Positions 12,201 through 21,939 of a stretch of 64,000 bases of DNA are shown piece by piece; position 1 is the stretch's first letter; every line of letters begins with the position of its first letter. The notes beneath the pieces are model-generated. The model was not told the origin of the DNA, made no database searches, and saw only the letters and a program-made list of their open reading frames with translations. Source of the stretch: Cordia subcordata (Eukaryota; Streptophyta; Magnoliopsida; Boraginales; Cordiaceae). Made by a program: the position numbers and the translations under genes. The stretch covers positions 20,558,001 to 20,622,000 of the forward strand of contig JAPTOF010000005.1 of the NCBI GenBank assembly GCA_028554755.1. Reading direction: 5' to 3'.

Positions 12201-13967
12201 GGGGTTGGAAAGCTTTTTATTTTCTACTTAAAGCTACTTAAAAAAAGCACATTTTTAATTAAAACAAACACTTCAATTAGGTTAAATTAGGCTTTAAGTA
12301 AATTTGACCAGAAAAAAAGTCAAACCAAACACCCTCTAAGTAGTTACGTGTTTGAATAAAAGTTATAATTATAAAAATAAGTATTTACATGTTTGATTAA
12401 AGTGGGCTGAAAAGTAAGTTATATAGTTAAAATAACTATTAAGGACATTAAAATATAATTTAAAAAGGTAAGTATAAGATAAAAAAGAAAAGATATTTTA
12501 ATAATAAAAATAAAAAGGTAAGGATAAGATAGTAAATGATTTGATCAAACTTGCTTTTTTTTAACGTGCTTAAAGCCATAAAAAGCAAAAGCTGAAATTG
12601 GATAGCTTTTTATTTTCTACTTAAAGCTACTTAAAAAAAGTACATTTTTAATTAAAACAAACACTTCTATTAGCTTAAATTAGGCTTTAAATAAGTTTGA
12701 CCAGAAAAAAAGCCAAACCAAACACCCTCTTAGGCTTGCAATTTTTTTTTTTTATGGTCCTTGTACTTATTAAATCTAACATTGAATAGACTTGGTATTC
12801 ACCTTATTAATATCTTAAATCAATGATTGGATAGGTCGGGAAGCTCTTGAAGCTTCATGCCGATCATGGACCCGCCTTATAAATAAGTCTTGAGATGACA
12901 CATTGATGTAAGGCTTCAAAGTATAAAATCTATGCACGTGTTCCTAAAACCTTATCCCATCTTTTTGTAAATTCCATCTCCTACAATATTTCTTATCTAT
13001 TATTCTTCCTACAATTTTTTCCTACCCCAACTATTTAAATAATTCAACTAACTCATTTACTCAATTAATTCAAATATCAACAAAGTTTTACGCTACTCTT
13101 TGCATTAAGATTTCTAAAGTGGTATGAGAGTTGGGTTTTAGTCAAACTCTCATATCATCCATATGTGATCCCAAAAAACTCTCATTCACATGTAACATAT
13201 TTTTGTCTGTTTAATTTAGTAAGTTTGAGCTCGCTCTCAATAATATGCATTGAATGGTTCAAATTAAACTTACACGTTACTATCTAGCGCATTGTAATTA
13301 AACTAGGCAATATTTAGTTTGGTTTCTTCTCTATATGTTTAGTTTGTTTGAGCTTGCACTCAATACTCCGTATTTAGTGGTCTAAACTAAACCTTCAAAG
13401 TACCATATGTCTAGTCTTGTTTAATTAAACCTAGATACTATCTATTTAGTTCGTTGAGCTTACTGCTTACTCTCAGTTCTTCATATTGAATGGTCCAAAT
13501 TAAACGTGCAAAGTACAATGTAGTCTGGTTTAATTAAACCAAGGTACTACCTAGTCTGGTTTATGCTATTAACTTAAGTTAACTAGACTATTATAGGCAA
13601 TAAATAAATAAAAGAAATTGAAAACAGTCAAATCTACTATATGTTTATTACTAAAAGAAAGAGGAAAAACATTATTTTGGCATGGTTATGTAAAAGATAA
13701 TAACACCAAGAAAGGGGTCTTACTTATAAAATCGATTATTAACCGACCGTCGCCATACCGTCCAACAGGACGATGGAAGTATGACTCTCCATGGGGCGGA
13801 GGAGGTTGACCAAATGCAGCAGAAAAGCCACCGGTGTCGGAATTTGAGTCGCCGAGGTTGAATATGGCCGGAAAATTGCAGGGGCTGCTTGCATATGCTA
13901 AGTTATTATAAGCAAGTAAACTAAATGAAACTAGTAACGCTACGTTTCCAAGACTATACATTCTCAT
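9293..13967 (-). CDS. GDSL esterase/lipase, gene C (complete)
   Basis: Predicted secreted serine esterase/lipase of 377 residues. Exons are 13724-13967, 10702-10911, 10324-10493, 9780-10032 and 9293-9549, and the reading frame closes without breaks. The N-terminus is a signal peptide (ALLVSFSLLAYNNLAYASS). Block I is [19 protein letters not shown] with the nucleophile Ser; block II is GANFASVAST; block III is DIGQNDITEGYF; block V is INWDGVHYTQAANKW with the catalytic Asp and His. The exon 1 donor is AA|GTAAGA rather than AG|GTAAGA, which changes the junction residue from Ala to Thr. Intron 1 is about 2.8 kb because it holds an LTR fragment and two MITE insertions. Intron 4 is only 230 bp, against about 660-700 bp in B and D. 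Exon 4 is almost identical to that of B, and both lack six codons present in D. No substrate can be assigned. Confidence 0.88.
10034..10285. repeat. Tandem duplication of the intron 3 acceptor region, gene C
   Basis: Two copies of a unit beginning cctgcatcgattattac / cctacatcggttattac, the counterpart of the doubling in gene B. The second copy's acceptor (TGTAG on the minus strand) is upstream of the one used. Confidence 0.7.
10965..11499. mobile_element. MITE-like TIR element in gene C intron 1, TTAA target
   Basis: About 535 bp, bounded by ggtgtatttggtttgcatg and the inverted end agacaaaccaaacgcaacc. TTAA flanks both sides (10961-10964 and 11500-11503). The empty site gggcaaattaatttctc survives in gene D and, with one change, in gene B. 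The interior is AT-rich with about five degenerate repeats of a 55-bp unit containing aaggtggcaattttgtaaa. No coding capacity. Confidence 0.8.
11786..12729. mobile_element. PIF/Harbinger-like (Tourist-type) MITE, outer copy
   Basis: Termini are GAGGGTGTTTGGATTGGCTT on the left and its inverted form at the right (ccaaaccaaacaccctc), with a TTA target duplication at 11783-11785 and 12730-12732. Removing the inner copy and one target duplication leaves 471 bp. The element sits in an older LTR fragment that is uninterrupted in gene B. Confidence 0.88.
11867..12336. mobile_element. Same MITE family, inner nested copy
   Basis: A 470-bp full copy with GAGGGTGTTTGG termini, inserted into the outer copy at a TAA site (TAA at 11864-11866 and 12337-12339). 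The outer copy's sequence cttTAAgtagttacgtg is rejoined exactly when the inner copy is removed, and the inner copy itself contains the uninterrupted homologue ctttaagtagttacgta. Confidence 0.88.
13205..13570. repeat. About 115-bp tandem repeat in gene C intron 1
   Basis: Three degenerate copies of a unit with gagcttgctctcaatactc, aatggtccaaattaaac and ctagtctggtttaattaaac. Gene B intron 1 has about one copy (6640-6775), so the array grew in gene C after duplication. Confidence 0.7.
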
Positions 13968-14630
13968 GCAGGAGTTGAGCCTCGTATCTGCAAGGCTCGG
14001 CTCGCTACTAGAAAAAGGGATGCGGGCGACAAAAAATTAGCGACGCCTCAAAACGTCACGCCTCGGGTTTAGGATCGATCGGAAACTGGGAGACTGAAAC
14101 AGCGGTTGCTTCTTGTGCAAATGGCAGCAAGAAGAAAGATCAGAGAAAATGACGATAAAAATATCCATCTCAATCACGATGTTTGATGGTCAATTTTGCC
14201 GTGCTGCACGTGGAAGTTACACGCCAAGGCATGAAATGATCAAAACTAGTACGCAATCTATACGTGTGAAAATATGATTAGCTAGCGTGTTACCTCCTCT
14301 AATTTTACTATAAATTAACATCCTACGTCCTTGTCGTTCCATAATAGACGTGGATCTCCCTTTTAGAGTATATATATGCATACACATCTAAGGACCACAA
14401 AATTTGTATCTATTTAGAAGATATACAATCAAAAAAATTTCATGTATATTTTAAAATTACAAAAGTTATATACATTTATAATAAACTATAAGAGGATGAA
14501 ATGCTATTATAGGCACGCATTCTGCAATTTTCTGTTATTAAAGCATTCATGCATCTTAGGATGTGATAAGATTTCTGCTCAATTGTTTGAAAAATATCAA
14601 GCATCTAGAAATATCCCATAAAATCTTCAT
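13968..14630 (-). promoter_or_regulatory. Shared upstream region of gene C
   Basis: Collinear with the upstream region of gene B, including the CACGTG box (14207-14212), tgcatcttaggatgtgataa and caagcatctagaa. No function is proven. Confidence 0.55.
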
Positions 14631-14889
14631 TGTTTTAGAAAAGATTAGCCAATGAGAAAGCTTTGCCATATTAGGAAAAATCAAAAAATCTGAAACCATC
14701 GAAGAATTATCTAGATTAGATTATCTGTTGATTAGCATAGTTGATTAAGCAATTGCAACGCCACAATAGTTGCCTTGTGAAGACTACCCTAAAATGCTTG
14801 TAAATCTAGTAGGGGCCCACGTTGAACACCTTCGAAGTGAATTGAATCAGTCTGACGGTGGTGTCCTAAACAATTGGAAAAAAAAAAAT

Positions 14890-15330
14890 GGATTCAGAGC
14901 CCTAACCAGCTTATAAGGCAAAAACAAAAAATTATATGTTTGGTGAAATTGTTTATAAGTTATATAAGCTTGCTTATAAGCAGGTAAAAAAAAAATAGGT
15001 TGGAGCTATTTAAGATTTTTGTGTTTATAAGCCAATTAGTCAAACCTATTAAAAAGACATGTTTATCCTCACACTTGATAAGCATATTACAATAATATCC
15101 CTGTACCCTAATCTTCTCCTTTAATTAATGACATGTCATTTTTAGTCATTTTAATTACTATTGCTACTTATAAACACTTATTTGCCAAACATATTAGTAG
15201 CTTATAATCACATATTATCTAATAACATCTCTGCTTATTTTACACCAACTTAAAAATAACTTTTTATTTATAAGCCGCACCTTCTTATAAGCATTTAAAA
15301 ATAAGCAAAGCCAAACGGGCTCTTAATGGG
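14890..15330. mobile_element. Degenerate TIR element between genes C and D
   Basis: The segment opens near gagccctaaccagcttataag and closes with gcaaagccaaacgggctctt, with repeated inverted cttataagc motifs inside. This looks like an old non-autonomous DNA transposon, but the inverted ends match only in part. Confidence 0.45.
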
Positions 15331-15618
15331 CCAACGGGAGTGTTCCAATGAAAAGCTCTTATGAGCAACATGTATACAAAATTCTTTCCGTTCGTTCTCT
15401 TTTTCTCGTTGCTTTGCAGAAAAATTGTAGAATCATCACTAAAAATTGCAGAGAAGTAAAATACGGATTTAGAAAGTTATGTTCTGGAGAGAATTTTGAA
15501 CAGAAATTCTAATAGAAATAGAACCCGAGCCCATGAAGGACAAAATAAATTATCGTATTCATAAATTGATACATTCATGTTCGATTAATGGATGGTCATT
15601 CTAGGAGAGATCTTTAGT

Positions 15619-18600
15619 TTAATGCCTATGGCATGCCATATTCAAGGGAATTGGGGGGTCTGAAAATGAACCATCAACAATCTGATCAAAAACCCACTTG
15701 TTAGCAGCTTGGGTATAATGCACACCATCCCAATTGATCATCACAGATGGGTCCTTGCATGGTTTCCCCACCAAGACTTCTTTGCCGTGCATTGTGATTT
15801 TGCCTCCACAGCCTATATTCTTGTTGTAGTTGTATTTTCCTCCGTGGCCACAGCAAGCTTGTAGTGGGTGCACAAATCCTGAAAAGTTTTTGTTTAATCC
15901 AACTCATGATATATATATATGCCCACATAATCTGCAACTTATCTCATATTTTTTTTAAAAAAAAGGGCAAATAATTAAATAAAAAAGAAAACATGGTCAA
16001 TTTCAGTATATTTCATGTGCAAATATTAATACTTGTGGCAATTGTTGAAGTCAATAAATTTTACCACACCATGTTACGATACAATGAATTTATAGCAATG
16101 GGTCTCTTTGATACTTGGGATCTTGGGAAACGAAGAACAACGTGTAAGACATTTGGTGTTTTCTAACCGTAGATTAATTGAAGATACATTTTTGTTTTTG
16201 AGAAACCACGAATCTAGCTAGTCAAATGTCATTTAGCATTTCTAAGAATAATTAATACTACTAGAGTATATATTCTTGAGATTTTTAAGTGAGCACTAGA
16301 GTATTCCATTGCTACTAGTATACATTGAAGGATTCAGCAAACTGGAAATGGCGTCAGACATCTTTAAGTACGTACAAAGCTCAATGAGAAAAAGAAATTC
16401 ACTTGTGCGTTAAGAACATACCTTATTGAAGTCAATAGATAAATATAATAAATAAATCTCAAACTTTCATATAATATTGCAAAATCTAAGGAGTCCTCGG
16501 CCATTTGATAAATTAAAGAAAGGCGAAAAGATGATACCATGCTTTTTGGCTTGGCTGATGAGGGCATACTTGACGGGGTAGATATCAACATAAGTGAGTG
16601 CAGCCAATGGAAGTTCTTCTCTAAGCTCCACCACAACCTCTTTCAATTTGGTGTTGAAATATTGAGCCACCTCGTTGATGGGGTTTACACACCCCACCTT
16701 ATCAATTTGTGCCGCTCTGATCAACAGCCGGTCCATCACGTACGGTAGACAACCCACTGGACCAGTATTATGTATCCAGAACCACCTACCTCCTTGCCCA
16801 TAGACGTCCTGCATTGATTATTACGATAGTACACGGTCTAACATAATAATCCTTTTTGACAGAAGCAGTGACATTATTTTTATAGTCGATCCTCTTATTA
16901 AAAGAGTAAAATGCACTTTACCCTTTTATGTTATTTGATTAGTTGATTATTCTTTTATATTTTAAAATTTGTCATATTATCTCTTTATATTTTACAGAAG
17001 GCTGGAACGTTTTCTAACTCCTTGTGATTTGTTTAATTAGCTGATTACTCTTTATGATTTATTTATTTAGTTTGTTATCTTTTTATGTTTTTAAAACTTG
17101 TCATAATACTCCTCATTCTTTGCCCTCTCCTATTAGCTAAAAATAAGAGTACTTTTGTAGAAATATATAGGGTGAATTACTCAACTGCCCCCTGTGGTTT
17201 GACAAATGTGTATAATAATACCTTATGGTTATGAAATTAGCTAAGTCACCCCCTGTACTTTCAATGAGGATGCACATAGACCCCCTCCGTTAATTTTTCC
17301 GTTCAAAATAACATGTTTTGACATGCACGAGCGCCTTGCACAACTTTGCTTTGTTTTTTCATAATAAATGCATTAAATAAACTTTTCTATCTTTAATTTG
17401 TTTACAAAATAAAAAAAAACAATTAAATTAAAAAACAAAAAGACACCAGCCCTGCTACCCCCCAACCCACCAGCCCTACCACCCCACCCCCACGCCCAGC
17501 TAGCCCCCACCCTACCAACCCCCACCACCCCTGCCACCCCACCCCCACCCCCAGCCAGCCCCCACCCCCGCTGCCCACCCCCACCACCCCCGTCGTCCCC
17601 ACCCCGCAAGAGCTCCCACCCTCATCCCCCCGACCCCCGTCGCCGCTACCCCCAGCAACCCCCATCCTCGCTGCCCTCACCCATGTCACCCCCATCCCCA
17701 GTTGCCCCTACCCCCGGCTGCCCCCACCCCCCATCCTTCATGTTTTCTTTTTTTTTTTGTGTTTTTTCTAATTTAATTTTTTATTTTTAATTTTTAAATA
17801 AAATAAAAGTAAAATAGATATTTCATTTAATAAGTTAGGGGCAAAATGGACTTTTTACTAAATTCCGTTAAAAAACTAACAACAGTTAGCTTTTGGGCGT
17901 CGTGTGCACTATCGTTGAAACCATAGGGGGTCAAGTAGCTAATTTGTAAAACACAGGGGAAAGTTGTGAATATTAGTCAAACCACGAGGGGGAGTTGAGT
18001 AATTCACCCAAATATATAACATGTTGTAACTTTTAATACTTATATATACAACAAAGGGCACATGAAATGTACAATAAGTTAATTTGGATTCAAACCACTA
18101 AAGTAAGAGATTATGTACTATCTTTTTAATGTGATAAGTTTTAAAACACAAAAAATAATCAACTTATTAGATAAATCATAATGGGTACCATGCGTTTCAC
18201 TTTTTACTGAGATAAGCTGTTCAAATTTTAAGATGAGGAAAACGCTAAACATGGAAATTATACCTTAACGACGGCTTTGAATTGACCTAGTATGTCAGGC
18301 ATAGATGCTTTGACTTGATCAGTCGTCAAGTTGAGAAAGTAACCAGCAGTAATATCATTTTGGCCTATGTCAAATGTATATAAAGCTCTTGAAAAATCTT
18401 CTGCCTTCGGCAATAGTCCCCTAAACACTCCTCCTATGAATGATTCAAAAGTAAATGCTTAAATCCGTGATATCAGTAATAATAAACCTAGATAATTACA
18501 AATGAAATACAAGCCTCGTGCAGAATCAACGTAGAAGAGCGTGATGTCAATATAATTTGGTAACGAAAATCCTACTACATGCGGAGTTACACACGTACCT

Positions 18601-20092
18601 TGGTTGCGAATAATTTGCGACCTACGATGGAAGTCATTGAATTGGTACCATTGCACATTAAGGGAGATGGGGCTGTAACCACTCTGTTCCTTAGTTGTAT
18701 TCTGAGGTCTAATTGTTGAGCCAGCAGTTGCAAAATTGGATCCATGGCTGAAGTTGGAGCCAAGAGCATCAAGGAAAGCACTCAAATATGGCAACCCCAA
18801 GCTCTCAGCTGATCAAAAATCCAAAACCATTGGAAGTTAGTTTATGTTTTTGGGCAAATTAATTTCTCAAAGTTGCACTTTTTACCGCATCAAGTTATAG
18901 TTATTATTATTATGATGGTTCAATTAACAAAGTCATAAAGTCATGAATGAATTTGTTTAGATTGAATTTTTTTAAAACGTTTTTCTATAACTTTTGAAAA
19001 AATACTTGATACTATCTCCTTACGAGGTTCCAGTTCAATTTCATGGGGTGAGAGTTTACCAGAAAAAAGAAAAGTTCAAACCTCAAAAAAATTGAAATTA
19101 AGCTTTTTTAAAACCCAATCCACATAATTATAGCAAAAGAAACATTTTTCCCCCTAAAAAAAAGAGTACTTTTTCAGCAAAAACCAAAAAAAAAAAATTC
19201 CAATCCGAACAACCTCAATGTTCAATACTTACATCATTGCATATTTTTTAAATCTGCGACAAAATAATGAGACCAATCAAGAGAACAATACAGAGTATTT
19301 TATCATTTTTAATGGCGTTTCTACAATTTAACTTGGGTAGTCTCTTTCCTTTTTCGTTTTTAATCTGATAATAACGAGCACTGAAAGCAATGCTCATGTC
19401 AGGGTACATGGCAAAAACAACTTTCATATCCAAACTTTGTGCGCCAGCAGATGGACCCCAGCAGAGACCTGGTCAAGATATTTACTGGATTCTTTCACAC
19501 GGCAGGACACAAACACAACGGTGGATTCTGTTTGATAGGATGGATTTCCAATCTTGTTTAAGCTTTAACCATGATTTGTTAGACAATGCATTCTTTCTAC
19601 ATTGAAAAATATTAAGTTTCAAGTTAGTATATAAGATTGTGGCCGATTTTCATGTCGTCTACGAGTAACTCATATGTGGCCATGATTATTTGAATATTTA
19701 TAAACACTTAAAATAAATAAAATAGTACAAAACTCTTCTCACTAACTTTTTATTTTAATTACTTATAAGTACCCAATAAGCACAACAAAAAGTTAAAAAA
19801 AAAAAAAAAAAAAACATGGCCAAACATGCTCTAATAAGAAACGAGTCTTACCTATAAAATCGATCAATAACCGGCCATCACAATACCGTCCAGCAGGGCC
19901 ATGGAAGTATGACTCTCCATGGGGCGGACCGGCTTGACCAAACGCAGCAGACAAGCCACCGGTGTCGGAGTTTGAGTCGCCGAAGTTGAATATGGCCGGA
20001 AAATTGCAGCGGCTGTTTGCATATGCTAAGTTATTAGCAACTAAGCTAAATGAAACTAGTAACACTATGCTTCCAAGACTACACATTCTCAT
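15619..20092 (-). CDS. GDSL esterase/lipase, gene D (complete)
   Basis: Predicted secreted serine esterase/lipase of 383 residues. Exons are 19852-20092, 18599-18808, 18264-18433, 16538-16808 and 15619-15878. The signal peptide (VLLVSFSLVANNLAYANS) is followed by [19 protein letters not shown], then GSNFATAGSTIRPQN, DIGQNDITAGYF and INWDGVHYTQAANKW, so the Ser/Asp/His set is complete. Exon 4 keeps the longer form VMDRLLIRAAQIDKVGC found in many family members, where B and C have an 18-bp deletion. Exon 5 has one extra codon (GKPCKD) and a diverged centre. Intron 3 (16809-18263) is stretched by a TIR element with a Mutator-like element inside it, and intron 1 holds another TIR repeat. Upstream sequence matches that of B and C, but the G-box-like CACGTG there is changed to CACATA. 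Confidence 0.88.
16905..18204. mobile_element. TIR element in gene D intron 3, split by a Mutator-like insertion
   Basis: The left arm (gtaaaatgcactttaccc ... gttgattattctttta) and the right arm (tgataagttttaaaacac ... ggtaccatgcgtttcac) are inverted relatives over about 90 bp. A related copy lies at 34651-35179. The 840-bp element at 17170-18009 is nested within it. No transposase was seen. Confidence 0.7.
17170..18009. mobile_element. Non-autonomous Mutator-like TIR element (9-bp target duplication)
   Basis: 840 bp, with termini GGGTGAATTACTCAACT on the left and its inverted form on the right (agttgagtaattcaccc). The inverted similarity reaches about 100 bp. A perfect 9-bp direct repeat, aaatatata, flanks it (17161-17169 and 18010-18018), the size typical of MULEs. 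Its centre (17450-17730) is a C-rich tract on the plus strand, hence G-rich in the gene D pre-mRNA. It carries no credible ORF. Confidence 0.85.
18948..19217. mobile_element. Short TIR repeat in gene D intron 1
   Basis: About 270 bp bounded by tgaatttgtttagattgaat and the inverted end ttccaatccgaacaacctca. This is a MITE-like arrangement without coding sequence; no clear target duplication was found. Confidence 0.55.
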
Positions 20093-20760
20093 GCAGAAGT
20101 TGAGAGCTTCTCGTTATCTGCAAGGCCTTAAAAAAAATGACAGCAAGAAGAGAGATCAGAGAAAATGGCGATAAAAAAGATGCATGTCAAGACAACGTTT
20201 GATGGTCCATTTTGCTGTGCTGCACATAAAGTTACAAACCGAGACATGGAATGGACAAAACTAGTGCGCAATGTATATGTGTTAAAATAAGGATAAATAG
20301 CGTCTTACTCCCCAGTGGTTTATTCTAGGGAACATCACTTCCACGGTTTCAGAGTAGACATGGATTTTCATTTTACAGGATATGAGTGCTACACATTCGA
20401 AGATTTCATAAATTTTCGTGCTTATTTTAATAGATATGCTTGTTTTATATTTGAGAATCATCACGGGATTTCATGTTTATTTTAAAACTACAAAGTTTCA
20501 TAGGATAGTAAAGTGTTATTTAGCCGAAAAAATAATAATCTGGTGGGTGTATTTTGCACGAGATATTTCCAAACGCCTACCCATGCGAATGTAAATTATT
20601 GTTGTGCAACATTATATACTTTACACATTGTGTAAGACAATGACACTACCTTCTTTTTTGGGCCTATCATTAGCACGCGTGCTGCAATTTTCTGCTAAAC
20701 CATTCGTGCATCTTAGGATGATATAAATAGGATAGTGCTTTCTGCTCCAAGTATTTTTTT
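20093..20760 (-). promoter_or_regulatory. Upstream region of gene D, partly shared with B and C
   Basis: It shares gtttgatggtccattttgctgtgctgcac and later tgcatcttaggatgat with the B and C promoters in pieces, but the CACGTG hexamer is CACATA here and the middle differs. Confidence 0.5.
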
Positions 20761-20803
20761 GGTCATGACGAATGATCATGCTGCTGCTTTTTGGAGCTAC
20801 GAA

Positions 20804-21080
20804 TAGTGCGTTTGGAATGATCTTATCTTAAGATACTTATCCTATTAAAATTTAGAAAGGTTTGGTAATATTTAAGATATCTTATTATATGTACTATGTA
20901 TTCTATAGTTGTAACAAATAAAATAGGATGAATTGCTTATTTCTTATTATAAGGTAAAAAATATGGTTTGTCTTGAATTTTTCAAAGGATACATAATAAG
21001 ATGTATTAAATCTTATAAGATTTCTCTTAATTTCAATAGGATAAGTATCTTAAAATAAAATTATAACAAATAAAGCATTA
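20804..21080. mobile_element. MITE-like TIR element between genes D and E
   Basis: Inverted arms share aagatacttatcctatt (left, 20835 region) and its reverse complement aataggataagtatctt (right, 21030 region); similarity extends to about 50 bp. Ends lie near gtgcgtttgg and aataaagcat. The remainder of the D-E spacer to 21939 shows no gene. Confidence 0.65.
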
Positions 21081-21939
21081 AAATTGTAGACATTGTTTGA
21101 TAAGATCTGGTAGGTCGGGTGAGGGGGACACAAGTGTAGCATCGGTTTATGAATTTTTATGCTCAGGTCAGTAATCAAATCGAGAGGCTCGATTCGGACA
21201 ACTATAGAGCTAACGACTTAGGGGGATAGGACAGAGCATTTCAGGTAAAAAGCAATGATTTTAGAAAGATAGAATAGAGCTTTTCTGCTCACTTAAATTG
21301 ACCATGATTCTTAGATCATGCTGCTGCTTTTGTAACTAGTCTAAAAATAGTTAAAATTATTCTTGTAACGACTTTAGACATTGTAGTGCTCATGAGAACA
21401 ATTTTTCGTTATTAAAAAATTATTGTCTAAAGTTATTGAGTAGAATGGTCTAACAACAATTCATCGGAATTAGATTTTTTAATTTTGAGTCTATATTGTC
21501 CCGTCATAAATATTTGTGACCCTTGAATGACCTAGATTCTAAGTTATACCTCGTAGATATACTACGAAATTCATTACTTTGAAATGAATCTTGTATAATA
21601 CTATTAAGGATGAATTACTAATCCATAAATGAAAATGTAAGAACTAAAAGATTTCTTGAGATGAGGGAGATTACATATGCCTTTAATTAGATGAGGCGGA
21701 TATAGTCCCTTCAGTGTTGATGATTGGAACCAAAAATTGCATTGCAAATACTATTTTTGCTTATTGTTGTCACTAATTTACTATTAATTTTTTTCACTGA
21801 ATTGCAAACAGAGCAAATTTCCCATTATTTTTAATTGTTTTTCATTGAAATAGTCTTCGAAGGATCAGCGTAATCGGTTGAATCACACGCTCAATTAAGT
21901 CACATCCACATACAACTTAAAGTAGATATTAAGCTCAAG

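Noticed and set aside
17373..17695. Glycine-rich open frames on the minus strand
   Set aside because: They are a by-product of the C-rich low-complexity core of a Mutator-like element, with no start context, family likeness or splice sites.
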